Below, one piece after another: positions 51,455-60,034 of a stretch of DNA of 64,000 bases (within the stretch, counting starts at the first letter, position 1; every line of letters starts with the position of its first letter). Source of the DNA: Paenibacillus sp. EZ-K15 (lineage in GTDB: Bacteria > Bacillota > Bacilli > Paenibacillales > Paenibacillaceae); assembly GCF_002573715.1 (NCBI RefSeq), contig NZ_PDHM01000026.1:1-64000 (forward strand). Reading direction: 5' to 3'. Both the position numbers and the translations under genes were made by a program. The notes beneath the pieces were generated by a model. That model ran no database searches. It was not told the DNA's origin and saw only the letters and a program-made list of their open reading frames with translations.

Positions 51455-52918
51455 TTATGCGCCTTTGATCTGAGAACGCAAACGGTCAAGCACGCGATCC
51501 CTGCCAAGCAGCCAAATCGTCTGGTTCAGGTCCCGGCCATGGGTTTGTCCCGTCAAGGCTACGCGGATCGGCATAAAGAGCTGTTTGCCCTTAAATCCGG
51601 TCTCCTTCTGGACTTCCTTGATCAGTGTCGCAATCTTCGGAGCGTTAAACTCATCCGACTGCTCGATCTTCGCAAGGAATGCCGACAATACGGCAGGCAC
51701 CTGCTCGCCGCCCATCACTTCAATCCCTTCGGCATCCAGCTCCAGATGTGTGCGGAAGAACACTTCCGACAGATCCACGATATCCGCAGCAGCAGTCATC
51801 TGCTCCTGGTAGAGCGCCACGAGCGCGCGTGCCCATTCCTCTTGCTCGGCCGTAAGCTCGGACGGCAAGCGGCTGGCTTTCTGCAAATGCGGAATGGCTA
51901 GATCGGCAATCCGATCCGGATCCGCATTCTTGATATACGTGTTGTTCAGATGAGCCAGCTTGTTCGTATCGAATACCGCAGGGCTCTTGGATAGTCGATG
52001 CTCATCAAAGATCGAGATCAGCTGCTCTTGGGAGAACACTTCCTCTTCCCCTTCCGGAGACCAGCCAAGCAGCGAGATGAAGTTGAACAGCGCTTCAGGC
52101 AAATAGCCAAGCTGGTCATACTGCTCAATGAACTGAATGATCGATTCATTACGCTTGCTCAGCTTCTTGTGATCCTCGCCCACGATCAGGGTCATATGTC
52201 CGAACTGAGGCGGCTCCCAGCCAAAGGCTTCATAGATCATCAGCTGACGCGGCGTATTGGAGATATGATCCTCCCCGCGGAGCACATGGCTGATCTTCAT
52301 CAAATGATCGTCCAAAGCTACAGCGAAATTGTAGGTAGGAATGCCGTCTTTTTTAACAATGACGAAGTCGCCGGTCTCTTTGCTGTTAAACGAAATCGTG
52401 CCCTTCACCATGTCATCGAACGTGTAGATACGATCTTCCGGAACGCGGAAGCGGATGCTGGCCACACGGCCTTCAGCCTCAAGTGCCTGACGCTGCTCTT
52501 CCGTCAAATCCCGATGCTTCCCGGAATAGCGCGGCGTTTCGCCGCGAGCCATCTGCTCTTCCCGCTCCTGCTCCAGCTCTTCCTCCGTGCAATAGCAGCG
52601 GTAAGCAAGCCCGCGATCCAGAAGGTCCTGCCAATATTCTTTATAAATATCAAGACGCTCGGTCTGGCGATAAGGTCCGTACTCGCCTCCGACATCCACG
52701 CTCTCATCCCAGTCCATGCCCAACCACTTCAAGTATTTCAGCTGGCTTTGCTCTCCGCCTTCTACGTTGCGTTTCACATCCGTATCCTCGATGCGGATAA
52801 TGAATTTCCCGTTGTTCTTGCGGGCAAATAAATAATTGAATAATGCCGTTCTGGCATTGCCGATATGTAAATGTCCCGTTGGACTCGGTGCATAGCGCAC
52901 GCGGACTTCTCCGGTCAT
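51455..52918 (-). CDS. gltX: glutamyl-tRNA synthetase
   Basis: A 487-residue class Ib enzyme. It has VRYAPSPTGHLHIGNARTAL with the HIGH motif, a CYCTEEELEQE zinc-related segment, and the KLSKRN loop near residue 246. In Firmicutes lacking glutaminyl-tRNA synthetase this enzyme usually also charges tRNA-Gln for later amidation; no glnS is in view. The ATG follows AGCGGAGGGGTTACA. Confidence 0.97.
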   Translation of the reverse strand: MTGEVRVRYAPSPTGHLHIGNARTALFNYLFARKNNGKFIIRIEDTDVKRNVEGGEQSQLKYLKWLGMDWDESVDVGGEYGPYRQTERLDIYKEYWQDLLDRGLAYRCYCTEEELEQEREEQMARGETPRYSGKHRDLTEEQRQALEAEGRVASIRFRVPEDRIYTFDDMVKGTISFNSKETGDFVIVKKDGIPTYNFAVALDDHLMKISHVLRGEDHISNTPRQLMIYEAFGWEPPQFGHMTLIVGEDHKKLSKRNESIIQFIEQYDQLGYLPEALFNFISLLGWSPEGEEEVFSQEQLISIFDEHRLSKSPAVFDTNKLAHLNNTYIKNADPDRIADLAIPHLQKASRLPSELTAEQEEWARALVALYQEQMTAAADIVDLSEVFFRTHLELDAEGIEVMGGEQVPAVLSAFLAKIEQSDEFNAPKIATLIKEVQKETGFKGKQLFMPIRVALTGQTHGRDLNQTIWLLGRDRVLDRLRSQIKGA

Positions 52919-52987
52919 TGTAACCCCTCCGCTTCCCTATTCTTTCAAGATTCCTAGCTCAAAAAACTCCCTTATTGAACACATACT

Positions 52988-53476
52988 TCAAGATGATAGC
53001 ATACCTTTTACGAGGCAGACAACCGATTGCGCGGCGATACCTTCGCCCCTGCCAGTAAACCCGAGCTGCTCGGTGGTGGTCGCCTTCACGTTAACCTGAT
53101 CCACCTCGGCATCCAGCGCTTTGGCGATCACTTCCGCCATTTGCGGAATATATGGCGCCATCTTCGGCTTCTGCGCAATAATTGTAGAATCGATATTACC
53201 AAGTCTATACCCGCGTTCCTTCGCCATGACCCATACCTGCTCCAAAAGCTTCAGGCTGTCGGCGTCTTTAAAGGCAGGATCGTTATCGGGAAAATGACGA
53301 CCAATGTCGCCAAGCCCAAGCGCTCCCAAAATCGCGTCCGTTACGGCATGCAGCAGCACGTCGGCGTCGGAGTGCCCGAGAAGCCCCTTGTCATAAGGAA
53401 TCGTGACGCCTCCGATGATGCACGGCCTTCCTTCTACGAGCTGATGTACGTCAAACCCCTGTCCTACTCGAATCAT
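52988..53476 (-). CDS. ispF: 2-C-methyl-D-erythritol 2,4-cyclodiphosphate synthase IspF
   Basis: A 162-residue IspF of the MEP isoprenoid pathway. It begins MIRVGQGFDVHQLVEGRPCI, with metal ligands Asp and His in FDVH, and has LGHSDADVLLHAVTDAILGA and DIGRHFPD. Its ATG overlaps the ispD stop codon by four bases (ATGA), as in many Firmicutes. Confidence 0.97.
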   Translation of the reverse strand: MIRVGQGFDVHQLVEGRPCIIGGVTIPYDKGLLGHSDADVLLHAVTDAILGALGLGDIGRHFPDNDPAFKDADSLKLLEQVWVMAKERGYRLGNIDSTIIAQKPKMAPYIPQMAEVIAKALDAEVDQVNVKATTTEQLGFTGRGEGIAAQSVVCLVKGMLSS

Positions 53477-54168
53477 CCCATGTCCTCTCCCTTACGTTTC
53501 TGTAAAAAAGCTGCATATTCCAGATCCTCCGGTGTGGTGATCTTAATATTGCTGTATTTCCCCTCCACCACGGTTACCGGATGCCCTGCTCGCTCCATCA
53601 GCATGGCATCGTCAGTGCCTGTAAACCCATCCTTCGCTGCAGCCTCATGTGCAGACAGCAGGTCGGAAAGACGAAAAGCCTGTGGGGTCTGGACGGCCCA
53701 CAGACTTTGACGGTCCGGGGTACCTGTAATCAGCCCCTTACCGTTCACCTGTTTAATCGTATCCTTCACGGGAACCCCAAGTACCGAGGCGCCCTCACGG
53801 ATTGCCGCATCGCGGCAGACTTCAATTTCCTCTTGCGTTACAAACGGCCTTACGCCGTCATGTATCATTACCCACTCTGAAGAAATTTGCTTGATGCCTT
53901 GGTATACGGACTGCTGCCTCTCGCTTCCCCCGGGGATTACAGCGGACACCTTGTTCAAACTGTATTCCTGAATCCAGGATTCGCAGCGAGGGACATCCTC
54001 CATCCCAGTCACAAGCACAATTTCCTGCAGCCATGGTATCCGGCTGAATACTTCAAGCGTATGAACGATAATGGGCTTTCCGTTCAGAGCCAAGTACTGC
54101 TTGCTCTCCCGGGTGCCCATCCTCGTTCCTTTTCCCGCCGCTACAATGACAGCGCCGAAGTTACTCAT
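53473..54168 (-). CDS. ispD: 2-C-methyl-D-erythritol 4-phosphate cytidylyltransferase IspD
   Basis: A 231-residue IspD, the third step of the MEP pathway. The nucleotide-binding motif is VIVAAGKGTRMG, with IHDGVRPFVT and QTPQAF later. I use ATG 54168; a TTG one codon earlier is also possible with AGGAG upstream. It is coupled to ispF and follows the PIN/TRAM gene. Confidence 0.95.
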   Translation of the reverse strand: MSNFGAVIVAAGKGTRMGTRESKQYLALNGKPIIVHTLEVFSRIPWLQEIVLVTGMEDVPRCESWIQEYSLNKVSAVIPGGSERQQSVYQGIKQISSEWVMIHDGVRPFVTQEEIEVCRDAAIREGASVLGVPVKDTIKQVNGKGLITGTPDRQSLWAVQTPQAFRLSDLLSAHEAAAKDGFTGTDDAMLMERAGHPVTVVEGKYSNIKITTPEDLEYAAFLQKRKGEDMG

Positions 54169-54245
54169 CAAGCACCAAACTCCTGTCTCACCCAACACGT
54201 CCCAAACGGACGAATAGCGGATATGTATATCCCCATCATACCCCT

Positions 54246-55334
54246 TTACTGGGCTTTTTCCAACAGTTTTGGTTTCGCGAAGATCATCCGGCCCGCCGAG
54301 GTTTGCAGTACGCTGGTAACGAGAACCTCCATCATCGTGCCGATGTACTCGCGACCGCCTTCCACGACGATCATCGTGCCGTCATCCAAATAAGCGACGC
54401 CTTGACCATGCTCCTTGCCGTCCTTGATAATCTGTACCAGAATTTCCTCCCCTGGCAGAACTACCGGCTTCACCGCGTTGGCGAGATCATTAATGTTCAG
54501 TACCGACACACCCTGCAGCTCACATACCTTATTCAAGTTGAAATCATTCGTGACCACTTTGCCTTGAAGCACTTTGGCCAGTTTCACCAGCTTGCTGTCG
54601 ACTTCGGATATTTCCTCAAAGTCCCCTTCATAAATGAGTACCTTGACGTCCAGCTCTTTCTGGATTTTGTTCAAAATATCAAGACCCCGCCGGCCGCGAT
54701 TTCGCTTAAGAAGGTCTGAGGAATCCGCAATATGCTGAAGCTCCTCCAGAACAAACTCAGGAATGACAATCGTTCCTTCGATAAATCCGGTCTTGCAAAT
54801 ATCTGCAATTCTCCCGTCAATGATGACACTCGTATCCAAAATTTTATGTTCCTCTATGCGCCGGCCCTCAGGCTCAGCAGCTTGACTCCACTTGCCCGAC
54901 ATCCATAGAGAAGCCAGTTCATCCTTCTTCTCTAGTCCAATGCGAAACCCGATGTAACCGCCAAGGAGCGTAATGCCAACCTGCAGCAGCTGCCCTGCTT
55001 GTCCGAGCAAGGACAACCCTGGTGACAGCAATACAGACAGCAGCAGGCCGCTCAACAGTCCGGCGGTACCCGCAGCCAGCTCATTCATCGGAATCCGGGA
55101 GAACGAAGAGATCAGGCTATGCAGCCATCTCGTTACCCGATCCGCTGACAGCACGCCGATCATGCCAAACAATAATCCTCCAAGCACCGCGAAGGCTCCG
55201 CTTCCCGCTGCAAATAAACCTTGTCCAAAAATAGGCGAGAGCCCTGAGAAAGACCGTTCCATTGTATGATATAACGTATACCCGCCCCATGCTCCGCATA
55301 ATACTGTAAATGCTAAAATGGCTTTTTTTACCAT
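54246..55334 (-). CDS. PIN/TRAM-domain membrane protein (YacL)
   Basis: A 362-residue protein with about four N-terminal membrane helices (residues 3-135), a PIN nuclease-like domain (ILDTSVIIDGRIADI, with the first Asp at about 170; VVTNDFNLNKV near 262) and a C-terminal TRAM domain (VLPGEEILVQIIKDGKEHGQGV). B. subtilis yacL lies in the same place. The function is unknown; RNA binding or cutting at the membrane is possible. ATG 55334 follows AGGAGGT at 12 bases. Confidence 0.85.
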   Translation of the reverse strand: MVKKAILAFTVLCGAWGGYTLYHTMERSFSGLSPIFGQGLFAAGSGAFAVLGGLLFGMIGVLSADRVTRWLHSLISSFSRIPMNELAAGTAGLLSGLLLSVLLSPGLSLLGQAGQLLQVGITLLGGYIGFRIGLEKKDELASLWMSGKWSQAAEPEGRRIEEHKILDTSVIIDGRIADICKTGFIEGTIVIPEFVLEELQHIADSSDLLKRNRGRRGLDILNKIQKELDVKVLIYEGDFEEISEVDSKLVKLAKVLQGKVVTNDFNLNKVCELQGVSVLNINDLANAVKPVVLPGEEILVQIIKDGKEHGQGVAYLDDGTMIVVEGGREYIGTMMEVLVTSVLQTSAGRMIFAKPKLLEKAQ

Positions 55335-55434
55335 GAGCTTCCGCACACCTCCTTTTTATACATGAATATCTTTGCTTCTATTTTCCAGTATGGTCCAATT
55401 TATAAAGTCGTAATCGTGCCGACCCATCTTTTTT

Positions 55435-55545
55435 AAGATAAAAGTTTTCAGTGAAACCAAATGAATTGGATAATCGCAAGAAAAACATCCTCAAATATGC
55501 AGTCTATCTTCTGTAAAAGTACGCCTGTTGACGTTTTTTTTATCA
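55435..55545 (-). repeat. dispersed intergenic repeat family 1, copy C
   Basis: On the minus strand it matches copy A through GGCGTACTTTTACAGAAGAT, GAGGATGTTTTTCTTGCGATT and CACTGAAAACTTTTA. The left stem arm is less well kept. It lies between the PIN/TRAM gene and the divergent plus-strand gene. Confidence 0.8.
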
Positions 55546-55656
55546 TATTTCCATATCCCCATATCCTACCCGTTTCGCCTACCCCCATCAGGCTTTGACG
55601 TGTACTGACATCAACCTCACAAATGGAATTGACCGCCTTCAGACACCTGAAATTGG

Positions 55657-55686
55657 TTGAAATCGCCTGAAGTAGTGGAATATAAT
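55657..55686 (+). promoter_or_regulatory. sigma-A promoter of the plus-strand small gene
   Basis: TTGAAA (55657-55662), 18 bases, TATAAT (55681-55686), about 35 bases before the start. Confidence 0.75.
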
Positions 55687-55720
55687 GAACTCAATTCATA
55701 ATATCGAGGTGGATGTATAA

Positions 55721-56116
55721 ATGAGCGCTCCTAGTTTACAGGCTTTTCAGGACCAAGTTTCCGAATTGTTGCTCCGTCACCGCAGTCTCTTGGATGTTCT
55801 GTCTAAAAATGGTCAAAGCAATGCTTCAGTCAACCGGGCCGTAACCAAGGCCATCACAGAATGCGGATGCATCGAGCTCCACGCCACGAAGCAATCCTTC
55901 GATATGGGCTCTGATCTCGAATCAGCCCGGGAATTAGCTGGCACGCACGTCGAAGGCCATCTGTGCGAGAATTGCCGTGAAGCGGTAAGCACCGAGCTTG
56001 GCCGCAACCTATTTTATATGTCTGCTCTTGCGAATCTTCTGGACATTCAACTGGATGAGGTAGTTGACAAGGAGTCGCAGAAATGCTCCACATTGGGTAT
56101 TTTTAACCTGTCGTAA
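55721..56116 (+). CDS. conserved protein with CGC and CxxC motifs, 131 aa
   Basis: I recall similar proteins in Bacillus and Paenibacillus, often labelled DUF1573, but am not sure of the label. It is soluble and helical, beginning SLQAFQDQVSELLLRHRSLL. It has Cys in ITECGCIEL (about 48-50) and CENC (about 86-89), which could bind a metal, and ends STLGIFNLS. It is alone on the plus strand with its own sigma-A promoter and CGAGGTGG binding site, and ends at a shared terminator with pssA. No function is assigned. Confidence 0.85.
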   Translation: MSAPSLQAFQDQVSELLLRHRSLLDVLSKNGQSNASVNRAVTKAITECGCIELHATKQSFDMGSDLESARELAGTHVEGHLCENCREAVSTELGRNLFYMSALANLLDIQLDEVVDKESQKCSTLGIFNLS

Positions 56117-56164
56117 ACCGCTAACATGAAGACGGTTCGTAACGGCAAGGTACTCCATGCATAC

Positions 56165-56212
56165 AAAAAAAGCATTTATCTCGCTGCGCTAGCAGGGAAA
56201 TAAATGCTTTTT
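56165..56212. terminator. bidirectional terminator between the small gene and pssA
   Basis: AAAAAGCATTTAT and ATAAATGCTTTTT form a long stem between two convergent genes. Confidence 0.85.
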
Positions 56213-56240
56213 ATTTGGATATATGTCACACAAATCCGTT

Positions 56241-56975
56241 CTATCGGTCAGAGGATTGATAGGCCTCATCTGATTTGGGATCATCCTTTTTACGACGTTT
56301 TTTGCGGGTCAGTCGGCGGAAATTCTGCTGTAAGCCATAACCTGCGTACAGGACCAATGGCAAGAATATCAGCTTGGAGGTCTGCTCTGGTAAGAACACG
56401 GCAACCATGACTGCGCCAATGATGACAAGCGGGGTAAATTTAATCGCTGTTTTCGGAATGCCAATCTTCTTGAAGTTCGGGTACTTGACTGCGCTAACCA
56501 TGAGATAAGAAAGTAGAAGTACGGCAATAATCATATAAGTTGCTGTAATCTCTTCATGGAATAACGCCAAGGTTGCCAGCACGCCTCCCGCAGCGGGGAT
56601 CGGCAGGCCGATAAAATATCCCGGTATGCCCGGACGAACATTAAATCTTGCAAGACGCAATGCGCCGCACATCGGAAATATGGCGGTCACTGTCCAAGCC
56701 AGTGCTGTATTAATATCCGTAAACGCTACGGTATACATAATGAGTGCCGGTGCTACGCCAAATGATATTACATCGGATAATGAGTCAAGTTCCTTGCCGA
56801 GCTCGCTTTGGGCATTCAATGCCCGAGCTACCCGACCGTCCAGTCCATCAAGGAGCATGGCAATGATAATCATAATGGCGGCCATACTCGTTCGACCTTC
56901 CGTCGCCAAGATGATACCAATCATTCCGAGAAACAGATTACCTAAAGTAAACATGTTCGGAATTGATTTCGTCAT
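56241..56975 (-). CDS. pssA: CDP-diacylglycerol--serine O-phosphatidyltransferase PssA
   Basis: A 244-residue membrane enzyme making phosphatidylserine, the precursor of phosphatidylethanolamine. The CDP-alcohol phosphatidyltransferase motif DGLDGRVARALNAQSELGKE with DSLSD is near residue 47, with all conserved Asp residues. About six to eight membrane helices follow, and a Lys/Asp-rich tail ends the protein. I use ATG 56975 with GAGGTGAATAAAAAA; an ATG 12 codons earlier is less likely. B. subtilis has pssA elsewhere. Confidence 0.92.
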   Translation of the reverse strand: MTKSIPNMFTLGNLFLGMIGIILATEGRTSMAAIMIIIAMLLDGLDGRVARALNAQSELGKELDSLSDVISFGVAPALIMYTVAFTDINTALAWTVTAIFPMCGALRLARFNVRPGIPGYFIGLPIPAAGGVLATLALFHEEITATYMIIAVLLLSYLMVSAVKYPNFKKIGIPKTAIKFTPLVIIGAVMVAVFLPEQTSKLIFLPLVLYAGYGLQQNFRRLTRKKRRKKDDPKSDEAYQSSDR

Positions 56976-57025
56976 TTTTTTATTCACCTCATTAATGTTA
57001 CGTACGAACATCGATTGTAGGTCTT

Positions 57026-58102
57026 TTAGATTTGTCTGTCAATAAATACTTGTTCTTGCAATCGTTTCAGGCCTTCTTTAATGGTGCGTGCACGAACTTC
57101 GCCAATCCCGTCCACTTCATCAAGTTCATGGATGGAAGCGATCATAATGCTGGATAAATCATGGAACTGGTCGACCAGATTACGAACGATCACATTCGGA
57201 AGGCGCGGGATTTTGTTCAAAATCCGGTAACCACGCGGCAGTATTTCTTCCTCCGAAGCAGCGGCAGAAGCTGGATAGCCAAGAAGCCTTACAATATGGT
57301 GAATGTCCAGCAGTTCCTCATCCGTTGAACGCTTCAGCGCAAGAATGATCTCGCGGATCTTCTCCTCGCTGTATTCCCGGGCATAGTCCGCATACAGCAG
57401 CCATGCCTCTTCCTCTATATTGCTTACAAGCTCATCCATCTGCATGCTGATCAGACGACCTTCGTTGCCGAGCTCGTTGATATAGCGCTTGATCTCCTTC
57501 TTGATGCGGAGCACCATCTCGACGCGCTGAATCACATTCACGACTTCCGGAATGGTGACCAATTCTTCAAATTCAGATGCCGAGAGGTTGGTGAGCGATT
57601 GATTAAGCACCACTCGGTATCGCTCCAAGGTCTGTATAGCCTGATTCGCCTTGGTTAAGATTACGCCGATTTCCTTCAATGCATACCGCAACGATCCTTG
57701 ATACAGCGTAATAATGTTTCGGCGCTGCGAGATGGACACAACCAGCTTGCCTGTCTGTTTCGCTACCCGCTCCGCTGTTCTGTGCCGTATCCCCGTCTCG
57801 ATGGAAGAGATCGAAGAATCCGGAATCAGCTGTGTATTCGCATATAAGATACGTTTCAAGTCTTCACTCAGGATGATGGCGCCGTCCATCTTGGCCAGCT
57901 CGTATAAATAGTTTGGCGAAAAATCGCAATTAATGGAGAAGCCGCCGTCGACAACTTCCATTACTTCCGGGCTGTAGCCCACAACGATCAGGGCGCCCGT
58001 CTTTGCCCGCAGCACGTTCTCCAGTCCGTCGCGAAACGGCGTTCCCGGTGCTACCAGCTTTAGCAAATCATTCATTTTGTCCAGTTGGCTCGTTTCTTTC
58101 AC
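57026..58102 (-). CDS. disA: DNA integrity scanning diadenylate cyclase DisA
   Basis: A 358-residue c-di-AMP synthase. The cyclase domain has KMDGAIILS and GIRHRTAERVAKQTG, the DGA and RHR motifs. A helical spine and a C-terminal helix-hairpin-helix DNA-binding domain (ELDEVDGIGEVRARTIKEGL) follow. It scans DNA for damage and affects sporulation in B. subtilis. The GTG start has AGGGGGCATACGAAG upstream. Order clpC-radA-disA is standard. Confidence 0.96.
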   Translation of the reverse strand: MKETSQLDKMNDLLKLVAPGTPFRDGLENVLRAKTGALIVVGYSPEVMEVVDGGFSINCDFSPNYLYELAKMDGAIILSEDLKRILYANTQLIPDSSISSIETGIRHRTAERVAKQTGKLVVSISQRRNIITLYQGSLRYALKEIGVILTKANQAIQTLERYRVVLNQSLTNLSASEFEELVTIPEVVNVIQRVEMVLRIKKEIKRYINELGNEGRLISMQMDELVSNIEEEAWLLYADYAREYSEEKIREIILALKRSTDEELLDIHHIVRLLGYPASAAASEEEILPRGYRILNKIPRLPNVIVRNLVDQFHDLSSIMIASIHELDEVDGIGEVRARTIKEGLKRLQEQVFIDRQI

Positions 58103-58115
58103 CTTCGTATGCCCC

Positions 58116-59483
58116 CTAATCTAACGCAACCGCTAATGCATCTGCAACGGTGTTTACTCCTATAATTTGTATTCCTTTCGGATGCTTCCATCCCTTTAAA
58201 CTCTTCTCCGGCATGAGTACGCGTTTAAAGCCCAGCTTCTCGGCTTCCCTTACCCTTTGTTCCGCTCTGGAAACGGCACGAACCTCGCCGGTCAGACCAA
58301 CCTCGCCAAAAATGACATCATACGGCTTGGTCGGAATGTCGCGGAAGCTGGATGCAATGCTAACCGCTATGGCCAAATCCACTGCTGGTTCATCAAGCTT
58401 CACGCCGCCGGCAACATTCAGATAGGCGTCTTGCGTTTGCAGGTACATGCCCATCCGTTTCTCCAGCACGGCGATGATTAGATTCATGCGGTGATGGTCC
58501 ACCCCTGTGCCCATCCGGCGCGGGGACGGGAAGTGGGTTGTGGAGATGAGCGCCTGCAGCTCGACCAGAACCGGACGAGTTCCCTCCATGCTTGCAACAA
58601 CGGTCGAACCCGCTACCCCTAAGGGCCGTTCAGATAAAAACAGTTCCGATGGATTCCCGACTTCCCGAAGTCCATCCTCCCCCATCTCAAAAATGCCAAT
58701 CTCATTCGTCGAACCGAAACGGTTCTTTACCGCACGAAGCAAACGGTAAGTATGGTGACGCTCTCCTTCAAAATAAAGCACACAGTCCACCATGTGCTCC
58801 AGCATCCTTGGGCCTGCAATAGCGCCTTCCTTGGTCACATGACCGACCAGGACAGTCGCTATGCCCTTCACCTTCGCCAATCGCATGAAGCGTGCCGTAC
58901 ACTCCCGCACCTGGGAAACGCTGCCCGGCGCACTGGTTACCTCCGGCAAATACACCGTCTGAATGGAGTCAATGACAACAAAGCCAGGCTTTACGTTCTC
59001 AATGGCTTCCTCAATCGATTCCAGATTGGTTTCACACAGGACAAACAGCTCCGGAGACAGTGCCCCGAGCCGATCTGCACGCAGTTTGGTCTGGCGTACG
59101 GATTCCTCACCGGAAATGTACAGAACGCGAATACCGTTCTGGGCCAATCGATTGGAGGCTTGCAGCAGCAGCGTGGATTTGCCGATGCCGGGGTCACCGC
59201 CGACTAACACCAGCGAGCCCGGAACAAGCCCGCCGCCGAGCACACGGTTCAATTCCGCAATGCCCGTCTGGATTCTGGGTTCTTTACCGCTTTCTATATT
59301 TATGATCGAAAGGGGTTTTTCTTTACTATGAAAAAGAGGGGAATTCATCCCCTGCGTCTTGATTACCGTCTCGGTCTCTTCTACCATGGAATTCCATGAT
59401 TGGCAGCCCGGACATTTTCCGAACCATTTGGGCGCTTCATAGCCGCACTCGGTACAGAAAAATTTCGTTTTAGTTTTTGCCAT
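58116..59483 (-). CDS. radA: DNA repair protein RadA (Sms)
   Basis: A 455-residue RecA-like helicase that helps branch migration in recombination. It has the four-Cys zinc finger FFCTECGYEAPKWFGKCPGC, Walker A GGDPGIGKSTLLL near residue 76, the RadA motif VKNRFGSTNEIGIFEMG, and a C-terminal Lon-like domain. ATG 59483 has AAGGAGACTCAC upstream. A terminator and a repeat separate it from clpC. Confidence 0.96.
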   Translation of the reverse strand: MAKTKTKFFCTECGYEAPKWFGKCPGCQSWNSMVEETETVIKTQGMNSPLFHSKEKPLSIINIESGKEPRIQTGIAELNRVLGGGLVPGSLVLVGGDPGIGKSTLLLQASNRLAQNGIRVLYISGEESVRQTKLRADRLGALSPELFVLCETNLESIEEAIENVKPGFVVIDSIQTVYLPEVTSAPGSVSQVRECTARFMRLAKVKGIATVLVGHVTKEGAIAGPRMLEHMVDCVLYFEGERHHTYRLLRAVKNRFGSTNEIGIFEMGEDGLREVGNPSELFLSERPLGVAGSTVVASMEGTRPVLVELQALISTTHFPSPRRMGTGVDHHRMNLIIAVLEKRMGMYLQTQDAYLNVAGGVKLDEPAVDLAIAVSIASSFRDIPTKPYDVIFGEVGLTGEVRAVSRAEQRVREAEKLGFKRVLMPEKSLKGWKHPKGIQIIGVNTVADALAVALD

Positions 59484-59703
59484 GTGAGTCTCCTTTATGT
59501 CGCACATCATTTGTCGGATTTCGTAAAACCCTGCAAAATCAGGCATTACTCAAAGTTTACCATTTCTTATAATTCAACGTAAAGGTTAATTGGAAACTTT
59601 ACGCGGAGATGAGAAGGATTTGTTTCAAATTTGAAGGGTCCGGGGCAGAATGACATTATTTTTGCTGCAATTTATCAAACATAAGTACATGTAAACCACA
59701 CAT

Positions 59704-59835
59704 GTCCGCTTCGCTGCCGGATCGTTCTTACGATCGCTGTTAAAACCAGGAAACTGGAATTGGAATCATGGTGGTTTCCCGGTTTTAAAGGCGAACGCTG
59801 TCGCTTCTTCAGAACGATTCCGTCCGCTTCGCTAC
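59704..59835 (+). repeat. dispersed structured repeat family 2, copy 2
   Basis: Shares GATCGTTCTTACGATCGCTG and AAAGGCGAACGCTGTCGCTT plus CGATTCCGTCCGCTTCGCTA with copy 1 at 51190-51322. The inner hairpin is AAAACCAGGAAAC (59742-59754) with GTTTCCCGGTTTT (59774-59786), 12 of 13 paired. Confidence 0.8.
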
Positions 59836-59984
59836 GGTTGATACATGAGGGTCTGTTTTCTTAATTCGCCATTCATCCATATGCCTAATTATTTATCGAT
59901 ATAAACAGCCTCGGTCATTTCATTCACATAACTTCTGAGCATCCATGTTTCTGCCCATAAACCTTCATCTTCCCTTCTAATTAA

Positions 59985-60020
59985 AAACAAAAACCCCGCC
60001 GGATTTAAATCCAGCGGGGT
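59985..60020 (-). terminator. terminator after clpC
   Basis: ACCCCGCTGGATTT and AAATCCGGCGGGGT on the minus strand, then TTTTGTTTTTAA. Confidence 0.9.
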
Positions 60021-60034
60021 AACGTTGTTCGAGC

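Larger units (their letters stand above)
59484..60034. other. gene-free gap between clpC and radA
   Basis: No gene is visible in about 550 bases. It contains repeat family 2 copy 2 and the clpC terminator. A separate radA promoter is likely, but I could not place one with confidence. Confidence 0.6.
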
